From positions 1 to 25,862 of the forward strand of contig JASJFT010000363.1 in NCBI GenBank assembly GCA_030770425.1: DNA of 25,862 bases, given 5' to 3'. Below the pieces are notes generated by a model that was given only the letters and a program-made list of their open reading frames with translations, had not been told where the DNA came from and did not search any database. The translations under genes were made by a program, and so were the position numbers. Below, piece after piece: positions 10,800-20,289 of this stretch. Positions within the stretch are counted from its first letter, which is position 1. Every line of letters starts with the position of its first letter. The stretch comes from Darksidea phi (Eukaryota > Ascomycota > Dothideomycetes > Pleosporales > Lentitheciaceae).

Positions 10800-11765
10800 A
10801 TATTAGATTTTATAAAAGAATTATATAGGTTTATAAAAATTAGCTAGCTATTATTTATAGTCTACTATTTATAGACTAATAATTATACTTCTTTATAAAC
10901 TTCTATTAAAATAACTAGTCTAATCTTCTATCTAATATAGACTAGACTTAAGTAATTCTTTTATATAATATAATAGAATATTCTTTATTTAAGATTAAAT
11001 TCGATTATAAGACTTATTATTACTAGGATTAATAAGAATATATTCGTAAATTCTTTAAATTACTAAATAATATAATTATATAAATAATCTAAGAGTTTAT
11101 AAAAATCTAAACTAATATAATCTAATAGATTTATAATTATATTTAAGTTAATATTATAGTAGTTTAGAAAGTCTAGAGCTAATAAGCTAATAAAAAATAC
11201 TATCCTCTAGATTTTAATATAGGAGATTAAGTCTATATTATATCTAAGAAATTTACTACTTTAAGACTAAGTTTAAAATTAGACTAGTAAATATATAGAC
11301 TTTATCTTATTATTAGCTAAAGATATAGCTTTTATATAATCTAGTTATCTTTTTATATAAAAATATATAATATTTTTTATATAAATAGATTATATAAAGC
11401 TATATAAGATCTATTATCTAGTTAAGTACTTTTTAAAGAATTAGTTATAGAAGTAAATAGGTATCCTAAGTAGCTAATAGTCTATATTCTTAATAGCTAA
11501 ATTATTTATAATAAGCTCTACTATTAAATAGAATAAATAGACTACGACTTAAATTTAATCTATTATTTAAAAAGTAATTTTATAAATATAGTCTAAAAAG
11601 TAAAAGAGTTTTATAATAAGTACTTTAATAAGCTAAATCTATTTAAACGACTAGTCTAGTAGTTAGAAGCTATATTATAAAATAGATTCCTTAACCTCTA
11701 GTTAGAAGACGAGGTACTAGTTAGAATAAAAATTTAGAAAAATTACTAATACTAAATATAAACTT
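10800..11765 (+). pseudogene. Gypsy integrase end and chromodomain, decayed
   Basis: From about 10800 the frame resembles the end of the integrase core (decayed SxAFHPQTDGQTE..NQxLxxYLRxYVNY). At 11213-11340 it reads FNIGD, then VYIISKKFTTLRLSLKLD, then IYRLYLII, matching (F/L)xVGDxVWxxxKNxxTxRPSxKLDxQxxGPxxI of the GPY/F module, with Trp to stop, Pro to Leu and Gly to Arg. Further on, IEVNRYPK and VYILNS, then IDYDLNLIYYLKSNF, fit the chromodomain pattern (E-x-E-V-E-x-I ... Y-x-V-K-W ... W-E-P), with Trp positions turned to stops. The chromodomain run ends with KVKEFYNKYFNKLN, as expected for the closing helix. Confidence 0.72.
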
Positions 11766-11990
11766 CTACCCTTTATAGCTTATTAAAATAAGTAGTATAA
11801 TATCTAGAGCTTAAGATAATTACTTTTAAGCTTAGAATACTTTTCTTTTATAATTTATTAAAATAGATAACGTATAGTCTAAAGCTTATAATAATTACTT
11901 CTAAGCTTAGGATATTCCTTCTTTATAACCTATTAAAATAAATAATATAATATCTAAAGACTATAGTAACTACCTTTAAGGTTAAAGAAT
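11766..11990 (+). repeat. Three tandem 75-bp units in the Gypsy C-terminal extension
   Basis: Units at 11766-11840, 11841-11915 and 11916-11990 share the order ttta-taa/gc-ttattaaaata, tagtctaaag-type centre and cttttaagcttaga-type end. A start of a fourth unit (ccttctatag) follows. The period of 75 equals 25 codons, so the repeat kept the reading frame and encoded a tandem peptide repeat, probably Pro/Lys-rich before RIP, after the chromodomain. Differences between units include transitions typical of RIP. Confidence 0.8.
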
Positions 11991-12295
11991 CCTTCTATAG
12001 TTTTACTTTACTATAGATAGAAATATAGAAGGAGTAAGTCTTATCTTTTAGTAGAACTATATATATATAACTTTTAGATAATATAGAAAACTAAATTACT
12101 AGTATTCTTTTATAGATTTTATAATATTCTTTAGATATATTAAGTATATTATATAATATATATATTAGAAAAATATTTTTTAAATAATAAATTATATAGT
12201 AAAATAAGTAGATATATATAAGACTGTATAATATTAATATACTTTAAGAATAATCTAAAGGGTATTAGTTAAATTATTTTTTAAGTAGGGAGTAA

Positions 12296-12689
12296 TAGAT
12301 ATAGATATCTATCTATCTTCTTTATCTCCCTTTTCTCTTCTTCTTCCTAAAAAAGTATTTTTTCTTAATTATTTATTTACTAAGGCCCTTAAGGATAAGG
12401 TCTTATTTTAAAAGAAAGATAATATTATAGTCTATTATCTAGGTAATCCGGTTATTTTACTTATTTTCTATTTTAGTTAGTAGATTAAATAATTCTAAGG
12501 ATTAGTTTAATAATTAATTAGCTTATTTAGTATATTAAGTCCTATTTAGGTATAAGAATCTTTTATTCTTATATTCTTATAATACTATCTTAGAATAGCT
12601 TTAATATACTAATTCTATTATTAGTTAATTAGAAGACTATCTTAGCTATTATAACTTCTAATTAATTATACTTAGTTCTAGGATTTTAT
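12296..12689 (+). other. Probable 3' LTR of Gypsy fragment C
   Basis: A purine-rich stretch at about 12278-12291 (aagtagggagtaa), resembling a polypurine tract, is followed by tagatatagatatc, where an LTR starting with RIPed TG (TA) would begin. The region runs up to the inner end of the right terminal repeat. No 5' LTR partner is present because the element is 5'-truncated, so this rests on position and the tract only. Confidence 0.35.
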
Positions 12690-12964
12690 AATATCTCTTA
12701 GTTTATATCTCTTAGTTTTAGTAGTTTCTCTCTTTTATATTCTATCTTCTTCTCTTAGATTATATATTAAGGCTTATATTAGATAAAACTAATATTAGCT
12801 ATCTACTAGCTAATATTAAGTATTCTACTCTTTTTATATATAGTTAAAATTTTAATACTAGTCTTTAAATATATATAGTTTATTATTAAGTAGAAAAACT
12901 TCTTTATAATAGTATAGTTACGTAATATAGCTTTTCCTTAAAAAAAAAAAAAAAAAAAAAAGTA
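12690..12964 (-). repeat. Right terminal inverted repeat, about 275 bp
   Basis: Reverse complement of 8774-9055. It ends in a 22-A run (12940-12961) followed by gta. Compared with the left copy it is more AT-rich: positions that are GG, CC or CG on the left are often AA, TT, TA or CA-derived TA here, so the two copies decayed separately. Confidence 0.85.
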
Positions 12965-14390
12965 TAAATAGTAATTTATACTAAAGTACGAAAATTTCTA
13001 TTTTAGTTTAATTTAAATATCTTTTTAAGTAAATATAATATAAATAATAGGGAATATATAATTTTTTAGAGTATAAAATAGATACTAGATTTAAAACTAC
13101 TATATATATATTTAATCTTTATAGTCTATAATAGACTAGTAGTTAGATATTCTAATTATAAATCTATATATAGAATTCTTATCTATAATTTCTTTTAATT
13201 AAGAATATTTACTACTATTTAAATATATATCTAAAATTATAATATATATAATTAAATAAAATCTTAAAGAAAACTAAAGAGAAAATTATTATATTTCTTT
13301 TCTTATTAGACTAGATTTAGAAGAAGATTTTAATAGATTTTATTATAAACCTTTTAAAGAGTAAAGAATATTATAATCTTATAATAGTTATAAATTAGTT
13401 TAGTAAGAATATTACTCTTATCCGTTTATTAAATATTAGAATAAAGATTATAGTAAAAATCTTTATTAAATATATAATTACTTACTACTAGCTTCTAGAT
13501 ATAATAAGATTAGATTAAAGTAATTAATTTATAGAATACTTCTAAATATATCTTTATAATAGACTAAATATTATTTATTATCTCTCTATAGTATTCTATT
13601 TAAAGATAAATAATTTAATAAAGTAAATAAATAATATAGTAGAAGTTTATATCTATTAATTTATAAACTAGAACTAAAATAATTAAGTAAATCTATATCT
13701 TATAATATAGATAGCTATTAAAAGTAAAAATATAGCTTTAATATAAATAAGTTTCTTTTTTTATATTATAGTTATAATATAAATCTTATTTAATAGAATA
13801 TTAAAGTAAATACTCTAAACTAATATTATACCCCTTTTATCTTAAAATAAATAGTAGAAAGTATAGTTAGAATATTTTATAAAATATTCAAGTTAATATA
13901 ATTAAGTAAAGTAGTAGCTTAATAGAAATAAAAGTTCTAAATTAATAGAAGAAAATAAGAAGTATTTATACTTTATATAAGAGATAAGATATAGTTATAG
14001 TATAATATATAGTTATCTAACTTTAAATTTAATAAAAAACTTAATTAAAAGAATATAAAGTCTTATATAAAATATATAATCTTTTTTATTAATATAGAAT
14101 TAGATATTTCTTTAGATATATATCTAGTATTTTATATTAATAAACTTTATCTAGTCTTAAGAAATTCTCTTTCTAATAAAGTAAATAATAATTAATAACC
14201 TTCTACTATTAAAGTTAAAATAGAAGAAGAATAGAAAGTAGATAAAATAATAAGTAAGAAGTTTTAGAAGAGAGACTAAAGAATACTACTTTATTATAGA
14301 GTTAAATAAAAGGACTATATTATAATAATCTAAGAATTAGTAACTAATCTAGAAAAAACTATAATATTACTTTATTAAAAGATAATTACT
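12965..14390 (+). pseudogene. Ty3/Gypsy fragment B: integrase and chromodomain, decayed
   Basis: Starts directly at the right edge of the long-TIR element, just upstream of the integrase zinc-binding region. At about 13140-13300 decayed HP..GH and EYLLLFKYI..I patterns resemble the H2C2 module. At about 13333 IDFIINLLKSKEYYNLIIVIN-stop-FSKNITLI matches (I/M)DFIxxLPxS..YxxIxVVVDRFSKxxxxIP with the first catalytic Asp kept (gat 13336). LDIIRLD at about 13498 matches the P-x-x-I-V-S-D-R-G-S strand. The catalytic Glu is aag (Lys) at 13621. From about 13970 the GPY/F region reads NFKFNKKLN, then SYIKYII and DIYLVFYINKLY. The chromodomain at 14238-14383 is very clear: VDKIISKKF, LLYYRVK-stop-KDY, ELVTNLEKTI, with WKGY and TWEP Trp turned to stops. 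It differs in sequence from fragments A and C. Confidence 0.82.
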
Positions 14391-17066
14391 ATCTTTTTAT
14401 ATAATATAAATAGATTCCTTTTATTTTCTTTTAAAAAGAAAGATAAAGTCTTTATATTCTTCTTTTAATACTCCTAAAAGAGAGAGATTATAAAGAAGAA
14501 AAGTTATTAATTTAGTAAATACTTTAGAAGATATAATTAATAAGAACTTATAATAAGAAATTTATTTAAAATAATAAGAAATTAGTAGAAATTATAATAA
14601 TATTCTTACTTTAAAAGATATTATTTAAGATAATTACTAGAGTATAACTACTTAACTTTAGTAATAATATATATAAAAAACTATTTAATAATAATTTTTA
14701 GAAGTTAGATTAAGTTATAAGCTTTCTTTAGAAGAATTTATTATATATTAGTAGTACTAGTTTTTCTTTTATTACTTTTTAGACTTATACTTCTACTTTA
14801 GAGTTTTACTAATCTTTATTATAGATAACTCTTTATTAGAGTTTATTATATTAGTTAATCTCTTACTCTTAATCTTATTCTTATTATAATAATTAATTAT
14901 TATCTTTATTATTATATTTATTACGAATAAGATACTATCTAAATATCTAATAAGATTAGTTTAGAAAATATTAATCTTAGATAATTCCTTATTAGAAAAA
15001 GAAAAGAATTTATATTTAGTAAATTAAATTTACTATTTATTTTCTATAACTAGTTAAGAATATTACTGAAGATCTTAGTATTACTATTAAAGATAAAAGA
15101 TAACTTATTAAAAGTCTTAAATCTAATAATTAGATTATATACTATTAATTTTATAAATTATAAATATATAATTAATAATCTTTTTAATTAAATACTAGAA
15201 AGTCTAAAGTAGCTTCTTATTATAGTTTATTTAGAAAGTATCCTTCTTATAAACTTTTATAAGTAAGTTATCTAAGAAATTAAACTCTATAGTAAAGAAT
15301 ATAAGAAAGATATTAATATATATTATATAGAACTTTATATAAATCTTATAACTAATTATTTTATTTTTATTAAATTATAGAATATAATACTAAGAACTCT
15401 ACTTATTTATAAATTTAATATACTAGATATATATAAAGTTATAAATCTTTCTTATAATCTACTTAAGATTATTAATAACTTATTAATTTTAGATTATTTA
15501 TTAAAATATCTTCTAAAAGATTCTACTAGCTAGATAGAGATTATTTCTTTTAACTATTATTCTATAATATATTAATCTAGGACTTATAAATCTAACTAAG
15601 AAATACTTATACTATTATCCTTACTAAAGATATTTTTACTATTATTTATAGTAATAAAGTTTTAATAAAAAGTCTTAGATTTCTTTATTAAAGTTATTTT
15701 TAAAATCTTAAAAGTTTTAATCTTATATAAATTAGTAAAAGAACTTTTAAAAAGTTACTATAAATTCTTTTTAAAAGAAATATTAAAGAAAAGTATAAAA
15801 GACTAATATACTTCTTAAAAGTTTAAAGTAAAGATTTTATTATAAATATTATATACCTAGTATAAGTATAGAAATAATAAGAGACTAAAAGCTAATAGAA
15901 TAAAAATAAAGTATAATAAACTAGAGATAATAAAGAGTAAAAGTAAAAAGAGTTAAAAAAATTATTTAAAAATAGTAGAAAGAATATAATATTTATACTT
16001 ATTTAAATATTTATTATTATCTTATATAATAGTATAATAAGAGAACCTTATTAGAATTTATTATTATTAAAATATAAATAAAGGTAGATTTATAATATTA
16101 AAGATTATTATATTAAATATTATTATAATTATAAAGAAGGGTTTATAAAATTTATAAAAGATCTTTATTAAGATTATATCTTAGTCTACTATATACTAAA
16201 CTTTACTATAACTTAGATAAAATATTTCTATACTAAAGATTATATAGATAATAAATATATTATCTAAAAAGTTTTATTTTAAGACTTAAATAGGAATACT
16301 TTTAAAAGATAATAGTTAAAATTTATTTAGACTATAGATTTTATAGCTATATTTATAGAAATAGACTATCTAAACTATATACTTAAATAAGAATTATTAT
16401 TATATTATCTTATCTAAAGATTAGCTCTTTAATATACTCGAAGATAAAGAAGAAAAGGTTTTTTTTTTCTAGTTTAGTAGTAATACTAACTATATTATAT
16501 AGCTATTCTATTTAATACTAAGATAGAAGAGCTAAGGTAAAATCTATATAGTATTAATTCTCTCTATTAACTAGTACTAGTTTTCTTCTAATTAAGAGGA
16601 TATCTTTTCTTTAAATCTAAACGAGTATATACTATATATAAGCGATCTAGTTATACTAGATTTAAAAAGGTATTAGATACTTCTAATACTAGTATCTAAT
16701 AGTAGAGGTAGAAGTATATTAGATCCTCTTCGATCTAAATATACTATAATATTAAGAAGAAAATTAAATTCTTAACCTTTAGTAGAATAAGAATAATTTA
16801 TTATTAGACTAAAGTACCCTATAATTAAAGTAATAAAGAACTAGAAGAAGGTTTATTAGATCTCTAATCTTATATAGAACTTCTTCTTTCTTTATAAAAA
16901 TTTTAAGGTACCTCTAGATAATTAAATCTTAATTTAAAGAGATTTTCTAATATATTCTATCTATAGATACTTTTCTATTAAAGAAAAGTTATAATAGATT
17001 AGGTTTAAAATAAAACTTCTTATTATAAAGATCTTAAATTTTTTCTTTAAAGTAGTTTATTATAAA
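14391..17066. other. RIPed repeat DNA, not classified (target of the Copia insertion)
   Basis: About 2.7 kb of AT-rich, CA/TG-depleted sequence. The first part may be the 3' untranslated region and LTR of Gypsy fragment B; no partner LTR is visible. A + frame between about 15100 and 16400 has few stops and many Lys/Ile/Leu codons but matches no family I can name. A 9-bp inverted repeat (attagatac and gtatctaat) lies at about 16664-16695. The unit continues to the right of the Copia element at 25594. Confidence 0.45.
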
Positions 17067-17071
17067 GTAGA
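17067..17071. repeat. Left copy of the target site duplication (GTAGA)
   Basis: gtaga immediately before the left LTR. It is identical to 25594-25598 immediately after the right LTR, giving the 5-bp duplication expected for Copia integration. Confidence 0.85.
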
Positions 17072-17260
17072 TATAGAGGAAAGAAGAGAGCTTACTAGAG
17101 CTATTTAGAAGTAAATTAAGAAAAAGATTATTATTTATTATAATAGAGAGCTTAGCTCTCTCTATATAAATTTATTAGAGTATAAGAATAATACTTTTCT
17201 AATCTATTAAAGCTTAGAAATAGTTATCCCCGAATATTATATAGCTTAGATATTATAATA
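17072..17260 (-). repeat. Copia LTR, left copy (3' LTR), 189 bp
   Basis: Aligns without gaps to 25405-25593. The ends read ta...ta, as expected from TG...CA after RIP. All the differences I could align are C/T or G/A transitions. It contains a palindrome, gagagc-tta-gctctc, at about 17146-17160. LTRs carry the promoter and the RNA end signal; the element is read on the - strand, so this is its downstream LTR. Confidence 0.9.
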
Positions 17261-17632
17261 TATCTTCTAGATATACTATATAATAGTATATCTACTAATA
17301 AGCTAATTAAGTATATAATTATAGTATATAGTATATATATATTAGTACTTATACTAGTACTATTACTAGATAAGCTAGTTAAGCTTTTCTAGATAAATAT
17401 AAGCTTTAGTACTTATATAATATAAGTATTTACTACTTATAGATAATAATAAATACTCTATAAATTAATCTTTCTCTTTTTCTCTTCTTTAAAATAATAT
17501 TATAATAGCTTATATAAGTATTATCTTTTTCTTTAAACTCTTTTTAGACTCTTATTATAAGTTTCTTATAGATTAGATACTAACTATTTTATAGACTAGT
17601 ACTTATTCTTATATTATTTATATATATACTAC
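17261..17632. other. Copia 3' region left of the nested Fot1
   Basis: Continuous with 19490-20280 before the Fot1 insertion. AT-rich; no reading frame could be supported. On the - strand the polypurine tract should lie right next to the LTR; atctagaagata (complement of 17261-17272) is a weak candidate. Confidence 0.5.
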
Positions 17633-17680
17633 TAATATATTTTATAAGTAAGCCGCTACTATAAGCGAGCCGCTACTCTT
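17633..17680 (+). repeat. Fot1 left TIR with two tandem 17-bp subrepeats
   Basis: Pairs with 19442-19489. It contains two directly adjacent 17-bp units, ataagtaagccgctact (17644-17660) and ataagcgagccgctact (17661-17677), differing by two transitions. The same two units are found in the right TIR. They are good candidates for paired transposase binding sites. Confidence 0.92.
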
Positions 17681-19487
17681 ACTAAATTTTCGTAACGTAT
17701 TACCTATTAACTCTTATAGCTTAACTAACTACTATTTAATTACTTTATAACGAAGTAGATATCTCCCTAGCTATCTTAACTATTAATTAGAATTAGATTT
17801 AGAGTATTAAACGCGCTATAGTAACGTTTAACGTCCCTTAATTAACGCTACGCGACTAACGCGCTAGAATTACTACGCGACGTAATTACTAGTCTAAATT
17901 AAGGAAGCTTTCTAAGCTAGAGGAGAAGGTAATTATTAGCTATATACTCGATCTAGATTCGTAAAAATATACCTTTACTCTAAAGACTATATAAGATATA
18001 GTAAATAGACTACTTACTATATATAATACTAAGTAGATAAATAAGTAGTAGTCTAGAAACTTTATTAACCGAACTAATAGTATTAAAATATAATTTAATC
18101 GACTTTATAATTAATAGCGAGCTCTCTATAAGAATTCTAATATTATTTAAACCTAGTTTAAGTATATAGTATATATTAAAGCTAAGTAGGGTATTTATAA
18201 TAAAAATATCTATAACTTCGACGAAGCTAGCTTCCTAATAGGTAAGATATTAGCGCGACTAGTCGTTACTAGCTTAGAGAGACGTAGGTAGACTAAAGCT
18301 ATCTAGCTAGATAATTACGAGTAGGTTACTATAATATAAGAAATTAACGTTACTAGGTAGACTATTCTATTCTTTATTATCTTTACTAGCTAGTACTACC
18401 TCTCTATCTAGTACGAGGGTAACGATATACTAGATAATTAGACTATTAGTATTAGTAATAACGGCTAGACGAATAATAATCTAGAAGTTACCTAGCTAAA
18501 GTACTTTATTAAATATATAATAGATCGTAGAGTAGATATACGTTAGTTACTAATTCTTAATAGCTATAGTAGTTATATCTTAAAGGAATTCTAGAACCTC
18601 TATAAGAAGAATAATATCTATACTCTTTATATACTAGCTTATTTATTATACCTTCTATAGCTACTTAATATAGGCTATTTCTCGCTATTAAAGTATACGT
18701 ATAGGGACTAGATTAATAGTCTAATTTATAATTATATTAGTTATATTATAAAGCTTAAATTTCTACCTATCTTCTACGTAGTCTATAATAAGACTATTAT
18801 AGAGAAGAATATCTATATAAGCTTTTAAGATACTAGTCTATTTCTATATAATCTAGAGGTAGTAATCTTAAAGCTTAATATTAAGCTAAGGATACCGTTA
18901 TTAGTAACCCTACTAGAGACTATATAGAAGGCTAGAATACTAAGTAATACGCGCGAAGTAGAGGCTTAATTAATATTAATTTATAAGTACGTACGTAGGT
19001 ATAAAAGCTTATTACCTACTTCTATTATTATAACTATTAATTAGCTAAGAAAAGATACTAGGGTAATAGCTTATAAAGCTATATTTATACGTAAACGAAT
19101 CGCGAGCCTAGAGAAGATAATTAAGGTCGTTATAACGCGTAGAGCGCGTAAAAAGAAGAGAATCTAGAAGTAGAGCGTCCTAACTAAGATAAAAGGGGAG
19201 ACTATTATTATTTAAAAGGTTACTAAGTAGTAGTAAGAGAATAAAAGATATTAAGTTACTACGTAATTAGGTATAAGCTAATAGACTTTAGTATACTATA
19301 TATACTATAGAGAATCTAGATATAACTTATAAATATATAAGAAGTCTACTATAGATACTACTTAATCTATTACTAATACTATTTTAATAGAATTCTAATA
19401 TATTATTAAACTACGTAGCTTTTTATATATAGAAAGTTAATAAGAATAGTAACTCGTTTATAGTAGCGGCTCGCTTATAAAATATAT
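17635..19487 (+). mobile_element. Fot1/pogo-type Tc1-mariner element, RIP-dead
   Basis: About 1.85 kb, bounded by inverted repeats of 48 bp (17633-17680 and 19442-19489, including the TA target site at each end). One transposase frame fills the interior on the + strand. Length, TA target and TIR length fit fungal Fot1 elements (about 1.9 kb, 44-bp TIRs). It sits inside the Copia element downstream of RNase H, so it is the younger insertion. The TIR mismatches are all C/T or G/A. Confidence 0.92.
17701..19410 (+). pseudogene. Fot1/pogo-type DDE transposase, decayed
   Basis: A cut-and-paste transposase followed in a single frame (checked at 17917, 18211, 18550, 18661 and 18793). N-terminus: NEVDISLAILTIN, then VTFNVP, TLRD and RARITTR, the psq/CENP-B-type helix-turn-helix with xxAAxxFxVPxSTLxxRxxG. 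Then LSKLEEKV and SYILDLDS, like LSxxEExxLVxWILDLDxxG. Catalytic part: YNFDEASFLIG with the first Asp kept (gac 18220-18222). LILNSYSSY equals LILDGHxSH, the second Asp now Asn (aat 18559). LLNIGYFSLLKYTY equals LLQPLDVGxFxPLKxxY, the third Asp now Asn (aat 18667). Then FLPIF and NIYISF match FLPAFxxAF and NIRxGFRxTGL. Near 19290-19345 a YYTYYRESRYNL remnant matches the C-terminal CxxC..GHN..C zinc knuckle of this family. Many Trp, Gln and Arg codons are stops, so it is inactive. Confidence 0.9.
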
Positions 19488-19489
19488 TA
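19442..19489 (-). repeat. Fot1 right TIR
   Basis: Reverse complement of the left TIR. The outer 17-bp unit (19462-19478) keeps the cgagccgctac form, while the inner unit (19445-19461) is decayed by four to five transitions. The outermost taatatattttataag is identical on both sides. Confidence 0.92.
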
Positions 19490-20285
19490 CTACCCGTTTT
19501 ACTTATAGTTTAGCTACTTTAATTATTCTAGTAGCTTTTAGTTATAGTTATAATTACTTATATTACTTATCTATATTTATATTTATATCTTCTTCTTTAT
19601 CTATATTTATACCTAAGATATTTACTCTCTAGAGAGGTATTCCTAGAGTATTCTAAGTATATTCTTACTAGAGATATATAAGGTCTATACTTATAGGGTA
19701 TTCTAAAGAAGAGTATTATAATTTATTAACTAATAGTATTTACTATTAATATTATATCTTTAAATATAGTTATTTTATACTATAAGTTTTAGAAGTATAC
19801 TAGTTACTATTATTATACTTATACTAATTATATTATAGTTTTTAAGTAATCCTACTATTTATCTAGTAGCTTACTATAGCTATTAAGACCTATAATAAGT
19901 AGGTAAGTTATATTTTTTAACTCTATACTAAGCTCTATATACTATATTCTTAATTATACTAATATTATATAAAAGATATATTAACTTTAGACTATTATAT
20001 ATATACTACTCTCTCCTAATATTAACTTAAAGAAGAAGAAAGAAAAGGAGAAAGAGAAGAAGGAGTAGAAGAAGAAGAAGTAGAAAGGTAGCCCTTCTCT
20101 AGAGCTCCTAGCCCGTCGCTAGTAGATTAAGAAGCTTCTAAGGAAGTTTATTAATCTTTTAATTATCTAAATTCTAGGACTCTCTAGTAGAGCTAAGGAA
20201 GAATAAAGATTTCCTATAATCTAAAATTATAAGCTCTTTTAACTAATTATTTTTTTACTCTTTTTTTATACTAATATATACTTAA
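19490..20285. other. Extra 3' region of the Copia element, possible second coding segment
   Basis: About 0.8 kb between the end of RNase H and the Fot1 insertion. A strongly purine-rich run on the + strand at 20028-20098 (aaagaagaagaaagaaaagg and on) would be a Lys/Glu-rich stretch if read in +, or Leu/Phe-rich if read in -. A + frame from about 19491 stays open for roughly 45 codons and then has scattered stops (including ILIGYSKEEYYNLLTNS), but I do not recognise it. Most Copia elements have little sequence here, so it may be an added ORF, antisense to pol, or another nested repeat. Confidence 0.4.
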
Positions 20286-20289
20286 ATAT

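Larger units (their letters stand above)
10481..12295 (+). mobile_element. Ty3/Gypsy chromovirus fragment C, nested inside the long-TIR element
   Basis: A 5'-truncated Gypsy element on the + strand. It retains the end of the integrase core, the GPY/F module, the chromodomain and a repetitive C-terminal extension, probably followed by its 3' LTR (about 12296-12689). Gag, protease, RT and RNase H are absent. Its left boundary with the GC-richer core is near 10480-10640 and is not sharp. Base composition shifts to very AT-rich at this point. Confidence 0.65.
8774..12964. mobile_element. Long-TIR element of about 4.2 kb, family not recognised
   Basis: The ends are inverted copies of each other: 8774-9055 reads as the reverse complement of about 12690-12964, differing almost only by transitions. 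Each outer end starts with ta(t/c) and a run of 20-22 T (A on the other side). A possible 3-bp target duplication TAA lies outside (8771-8773 and 12965-12967), but in such AT-rich DNA this is weak evidence. Inside are a 14-bp minisatellite, a GC-richer core of about 1.3 kb with no family I can name, a Gypsy 3' fragment and a probable LTR. A third end of the family sits at 151-220. It may be a DNA transposon with a nested Gypsy remnant, or a foldback-type repeat. No transposase motif could be identified, so the class is open. Confidence 0.65.

Noticed and set aside
8700..13100. One Gypsy element interrupted by the long-TIR element
   Set aside because: The flanking Gypsy pieces lie on opposite strands, begin at different points of pol and differ in sequence.
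15100..16400. A protein gene on the + strand with few stops
   Set aside because: A low stop count in one frame over a low-complexity AT-rich sequence is not enough; no domain was recognised, and translation gives mostly Ile, Leu, Lys and Tyr.
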